Source: Heyndrickxia camelliae (GTDB taxonomy: Bacteria; Bacillota; Bacilli; Bacillales; Bacillaceae_C). Taken from it: 55,657 nucleotides of DNA. How positions within the stretch are numbered: the stretch's first letter is position 1; each line of letters begins with the position of its first letter. A program made the translations under genes and the position numbers. The notes under the pieces are model-generated. The model searched no databases. It saw nothing but the letters and a program-made list of their open reading frames with translations, and was not told the DNA's origin. Below are positions 54,249 to 55,657 of the stretch, in pieces. Location: positions 1 through 55,657 of the forward strand of contig NZ_PIQO01000024.1 in assembly GCF_002844575.1 (NCBI RefSeq). Direction: 5' to 3'.

Positions 54249-55379
54249 CTAGATCCCTCCCGTTGAATCATCAAAACGATCTGCGATAAATTTTACAATA
54301 CTGGATCGATTGATAATCCCTTTTACTCTTTGGTCATAGTCAATAACCGGAACAAAGCCGTATGGGGAGTCATTCACTAATTGAAAAGCCTTTTCTGGGT
54401 TCTCATCCGGCGCAATGGTAGGAATGTCCTTTTGAATTAGATCAATTAGTGTCAATTCTTCATTTTCGTATGCACGTCTCATATCCCATATATTCACGAT
54501 TCCGTAGTAATGGTGATCTTTATCCACAATTAGTAAGTTATCCACTCGTTTTTGACGCATGATTTTTACAGCCTCAGCGAGTCCGCGTGAAGGGTAGGCA
54601 GTAATTGGGGGTACCATGAGTTGTTCAATTTCAGGAAGAATAGTGGAGTCCTGTAGACGATCTTTACCAATGAATTGACGCACAAACTCATTTGCTGGGT
54701 GTCTTAGAATTGTTTCTGGTTTGTCAATTTGAACTATTTCTCCATCTTTCATAATACAAATACGATCGGCAATCTTTAACGCCTCATCCATATCATGTGT
54801 AACAAACACAATTGTTTTCTTAATTTCTTGCTGTAGGCGTACTAATTCTTCTTGTAATTGTTCCCTGCTAATTGGATCTAGCGCACTGAAAGGCTCATCC
54901 ATCAAAATGATATCTGGGTCAGCTGCTAAAGCTCTAATTACTCCAATTCGCTGTTGCTGTCCACCGGATAATTCATCTGGAAAACGGTCACCCAAGACAT
55001 CTGGATCAAGCCCCACCATACGCATGAGCTCATCCACCTTATCCTTGTATTGTGCTTCCTCCCATTTTTTGAGCTTCGGAACTAACGCCACATTTTCCCT
55101 AATCGTCATATGCGGCATCAGCCCAATCTGCTGAATGACATAACCGATACTTCTCCTCAGCTCGACAGGGTTCCGCTGTTTGATACTTTCTCCGTTGATG
55201 GTTATTTCGCCACTGGTCGGTTCGATAATTCGATTAATCATCTTCATGGTGGTCGTTTTCCCGCAACCACTTGGACCTATCAGAACAAGCAATTCGTTGT
55301 CCTTAATCGTGAAATTCAAATTCTTAATGGCCAAATAGCCACCATCGTATTGTTTGGAAACATTCTTAAATTCTATCAA
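54249..55379 (-). CDS. OpuCA-type ABC ATPase with CBS domains
   Basis: 376 residues from a TTG start with GGAGGTGA upstream. Walker A is GPSGCGKTT, the signature [15 protein letters not shown], Walker B IILMDEPFSALDP, then VTHD. Two CBS units follow (about 250-370: LAEAVKIMRQKRVDNLLIVD; YGFVPVIDYDQRVKGIINRS), which in OpuA-type systems sense ionic strength or nucleotides. It pairs with the fused permease-binding protein; only two bases separate its stop from that gene's probable ATT start. Confidence 0.9.
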   Translation of the reverse strand: MIEFKNVSKQYDGGYLAIKNLNFTIKDNELLVLIGPSGCGKTTTMKMINRIIEPTSGEITINGESIKQRNPVELRRSIGYVIQQIGLMPHMTIRENVALVPKLKKWEEAQYKDKVDELMRMVGLDPDVLGDRFPDELSGGQQQRIGVIRALAADPDIILMDEPFSALDPISREQLQEELVRLQQEIKKTIVFVTHDMDEALKIADRICIMKDGEIVQIDKPETILRHPANEFVRQFIGKDRLQDSTILPEIEQLMVPPITAYPSRGLAEAVKIMRQKRVDNLLIVDKDHHYYGIVNIWDMRRAYENEELTLIDLIQKDIPTIAPDENPEKAFQLVNDSPYGFVPVIDYDQRVKGIINRSSIVKFIADRFDDSTGGI

Positions 55380-55657
55380 TGTTCAAAATCACCTCCGATA
55401 TTCCTATACCCTAAAATTTATATGTGAAACACTTTTTAAAAATTTTAGGTAAAAAGTTCTAGAATCCATTAGGGCTGAATTTCTATTGTAGAACTTCCAA
55501 ATTGATGGGGAAAAATGAACCAGGATGTTATTGCTGAAGAACCCGAAAAAATATGTAGAAACCAAAAACGGGGATGGGTGAGGAAAAACAGGGGGAGAGC
55601 GAGGAAAAAGGAGGGGGAAGTGTAGAAATTTGGGGTAAAAGTGATGAAAAAACATAT
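55380..55657. other. Upstream region with a G-rich purine tract
   Basis: No gene. From about 55560 to 55635 the plus strand is nearly all A and G with four long G runs (GGGG, GGG, GGGGG, GGGGG at 55569-55618), unusual for this AT-rich window. The promoter of the ABC operon should lie between this tract and 55379. Confidence 0.45.

Overview
The window looks like chromosome from a low-GC, spore-forming member of the Bacillaceae (Bacillus, Neobacillus or a relative). The evidence is AT-rich Firmicute codon use, strong GGAGG ribosome sites, a bacillithiol S-transferase homologue (YfiT), GerPA/GerPF-type and GerAB-type germination genes, a Bce-type ABC transporter and a T-box riboswitch. I saw no rRNA, tRNA, CRISPR array or prophage.

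Layout. (1) 0-13.9 kb is an accessory zone of short, mostly single-gene units: YfiT and DinB proteins, a cupin, VOC proteins, an LPNTA surface protein with its class D sortase, an ArsI/MarR arsenic module and several unknown membrane proteins. It is littered with decayed IS110 and IS3 transposases and broken genes. Several units end in copies of one repeat that combines a hairpin terminator with TAACGGG half-sites. (2) 14.2-16.5 kb: cystine-type ABC transporter (tcyABC-like). (3) 17.3-22.6 kb: Bce-type ABC exporter, YxeA-like protein and two-component system, with direct repeats in the promoter. (4) 23.3-28.4 kb: PrmC-like methyltransferase, DUF421 protein, an MFS gene broken by one base, and an orphan GerAB-like protein. 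(5) 28.6-33.7 kb: three tandem GerP-type genes, an AraC/GyrI-like regulator, a cysteine-free HesB-like protein with a His tail, a PCYCGC lipoprotein and an AGCS symporter. (6) 34.0-38.4 kb: a T-box leader ahead of a SAM hydrolase (DUF62) and a complete ECF transporter, followed by an AraC-type response regulator. (7) 40.1-44.7 kb: a YkgJ protein and hutUIG. (8) 45-48.4 kb: an ECF sigma factor with a membrane partner, a DUF1835/DUF3658 protein and a deoxyribonucleotidase. (9) 48.4-55.4 kb: NlpC/P60 hydrolase, FMN reductase and pirin divergent from a TetR-MBL-DUF2568 operon across a large palindrome, then an osmoprotectant/ergothioneine-type ABC system whose permease-binding protein seems to start at ATT.

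Main leads: the terminator-linked repeats of the first 12 kb; the T-box controlling a SAM hydrolase plus ECF transporter; the ArsI/MarR module with twin operators and cysteine pairs; the ECF-sigma promoter; and the probable ATT start. All family names rest on reading motifs by eye, with no database search.
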